A stretch of 7,107 nucleotides of DNA, from NCBI GenBank assembly GCA_029267645.1, contig JAJUIM010000097.1, positions 1 to 7,107 of the forward strand, read 5' to 3'. The position numbers and the translations under genes are program-made. The notes beneath the pieces were generated by a model that was not told where the DNA came from, searched no databases, and saw only the letters and a program-made list of their open reading frames with translations. Below, piece by piece: positions 6,082 to 7,107 of this stretch (position 1 is the stretch's first letter; each line of letters starts with the position of its first letter). Origin of the DNA: Microbacterium sp. Lineage in GTDB: Bacteria; Actinomycetota; Actinomycetes; Actinomycetales; Microbacteriaceae.

Positions 6082-7053
6082 TCAGAAGGGCAGCAGCGGG
6101 TCGATCGCGACCGCGAGGAACACGAGGGTCAGGTACGTGATCGAGGCGTGGAAGACGCGCATGGGGCGCGCCTCGGATCCCTGCTCCTGCCCCGCCTGCG
6201 CGCGCACCGACATCGTGTACATGCGGTGCGACTCGTAGATGAACCACCCGCCGAACACGATCGCCGACGCCGAGTAGACGATGCCCATTCCCGCGACGGG
6301 GATGAGCAGCAGCGAGCACGCCACCGTGGCCCAGGCGTAGAGCACGACCTGCAGGCCCACCTGCGCACCAGAGCGCGTCGCGCCCAGCATCGGCACGTCG
6401 GTCTCGTCGTAGTCGGCCGCGTACTTGATCGAGAGGGGCCAGTAGTGTGGCGGCGTCCAGAGGAAGACGAGCACGAACAGCACGAACGGCGCCCAGTCGA
6501 GCGAGTTCGTGACGGCCGTCCAGCCGATGAGCACGGGGAAGCAGCCGGCGATGCCGCCCCACACGATGTTCTGCTCCGTGCGGCGCTTGAGGAGCATCGT
6601 GTAGATCACGACGTAGAAGAAGATCGCGAACGTCGACAGGAACGTCGTCAGCAGGTTCGTGAACGCGAGGAACCACACGGCCTGCAGCACGGCCAGCGTC
6701 CACGAGAAGACGAGCGCCGCGCGCGGGGTGATCTCGCCCGTCACGAGCGGGCGGTTCTTCGTGCGCTTCATGCGCACGTCGATGTCGCGATCGAGGTACA
6801 TGTTGAACGACGCGGCGGAGCCGGCGCTCAGGGATCCGCCGATGACCGTCGCGAGCACGAGCCAGAGGTTCGGGAGCCCCTGGGCGGCGAGGAACATGAC
6901 GGGGACCGTCGACACGAGCAGCAGCTCGAGGACGCGAGGCTTCGTGAGCTGCACGTACGCCGCGATCGTGCGGCGGAGGGAACGCTGCGACGGGGCCGCC
7001 GAGCCCTGCTGTGCGTCGAGGGACGCGTGCTCGGGGCGAGAAGTCGTCGACAC
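6082..7053 (-). CDS. ctaB: Heme O synthase (protoheme IX farnesyltransferase) CtaB
   Basis: CtaB is a UbiA-family membrane prenyltransferase that adds farnesyl to heme B, making heme O, the substrate of CtaA. Numbering from the GTG at 7053, the product has 323 residues. [14 protein letters not shown] (32-45) opens the first helix. The first Asp-rich prenyl-diphosphate site is N84-x3-LDRDID (residues 87-92), followed by [22 protein letters not shown] (197-210) leads into the second Asp-rich motif, [13 protein letters not shown] (211-223). The frame can extend to an ATG at 7083, but GGAGGG lies 7 bases before the GTG and a TAGACT -10 at 7100-7095 would start the mRNA near 7088, leaving that ATG almost no leader. 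The GTG is therefore preferred. No clear terminator follows, so read-through into the MFS gene is possible. Confidence 0.96.
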   Translation of the reverse strand: MSTTSRPEHASLDAQQGSAAPSQRSLRRTIAAYVQLTKPRVLELLLVSTVPVMFLAAQGLPNLWLVLATVIGGSLSAGSAASFNMYLDRDIDVRMKRTKNRPLVTGEITPRAALVFSWTLAVLQAVWFLAFTNLLTTFLSTFAIFFYVVIYTMLLKRRTEQNIVWGGIAGCFPVLIGWTAVTNSLDWAPFVLFVLVFLWTPPHYWPLSIKYAADYDETDVPMLGATRSGAQVGLQVVLYAWATVACSLLLIPVAGMGIVYSASAIVFGGWFIYESHRMYTMSVRAQAGQEQGSEARPMRVFHASITYLTLVFLAVAIDPLLPF

Positions 7054-7060
7054 CGTATGA

Positions 7061-7066
7061 CCCTCC
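7061..7066 (-). promoter_or_regulatory. Shine-Dalgarno sequence deciding the ctaB start
   Basis: On the minus strand this is GGAGGG, 7 bases before the GTG at 7053. It is the strongest ribosome-binding sequence near the gene. The alternative ATG at 7083 has only GGATCC upstream, which pairs poorly with 16S rRNA at that distance. Confidence 0.65.
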
Positions 7067-7094
7067 GGTCGTTCGATCCGCATGAAACGGATCC

Positions 7095-7100
7095 AGTCTA
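7095..7100 (-). promoter_or_regulatory. Candidate -10 site for ctaB
   Basis: On the minus strand this reads TAGACT, a TAnnnT-type -10, with a predicted start near 7088 and a leader of about 35 bases to the GTG. The -35 region would fall beyond the right edge, so it cannot be checked here. Confidence 0.45.
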
Positions 7101-7107
7101 TTGCAGG

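Noticed and set aside
4670..6238. A 522-codon plus-strand open frame antisense to the MFS gene and the end of ctaB.
   Set aside because: Its product is a run of Arg, Asp, Glu, His and Ala with no hydrophobic core or motif, as expected from the opposite strand of a high-GC membrane-protein gene. The MFS frame has clear family motifs.

Overview
The window looks like a piece of chromosome from a high-GC actinobacterium, most likely a member of Microbacteriaceae. That assignment is inference. It rests on the roughly two-thirds G+C composition, strong preference for G/C in third codon positions, TAnnnT-type -10 sites, one probable leaderless GTG start, and the gene neighbourhood. The tkt-ctaB ... 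ctaA ... sufB-sufD neighbourhood is known across Actinobacteria; in Mycobacterium tuberculosis, for example, ctaB, ctaA, sufR, sufB and sufD lie within about a dozen genes of each other. No RNA genes, insertion sequences, CRISPR arrays or phage genes were seen.

Layout from left to right. (1) On the minus strand, the 3' end of the window's first operon: sufB (662-2080) followed by sufD (start at 659, running off the left edge). These encode two subunits of the SUF Fe-S cluster assembly scaffold. (2) A 219-base divergent spacer (2081-2299) with one candidate -10 site per direction and three inverted repeats. (3) On the plus strand, ctaA (2300-3379), heme A synthase, which carries an apparent extra pair of membrane helices. 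(4) A tail-to-tail junction with ctaA where one perfect hairpin contains the stop codons of both genes. (5) On the minus strand, a two-gene unit with an ATGA overlap: a 14-helix-type MFS exporter (4550-6043) followed by an unrecognised membrane-anchored protein (3396-4553) with a regular leucine-heptad coiled coil and a C-terminal HExxH motif. (6) On the minus strand, ctaB (6082-7053), heme O synthase, with its own promoter and Shine-Dalgarno sequence at the right edge.

How the genes fit together. CtaB converts heme B to heme O and CtaA converts heme O to heme A for the aa3-type cytochrome oxidase. SufB and SufD belong to the scaffold that supplies Fe-S clusters. The window is therefore mainly respiratory cofactor assembly. 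The MFS/zincin pair is not part of heme or Fe-S metabolism on any sequence evidence seen here and sits between the two heme genes like an accessory pair. It is the most likely place for something undescribed: an exporter translationally coupled to an extracytoplasmic, coiled-coil, putative zinc protease. The most interesting secondary points are the CtaA helix insertion, the shared stop-codon hairpin, the facing sufB/ctaA promoters and the excess of GGATCC.
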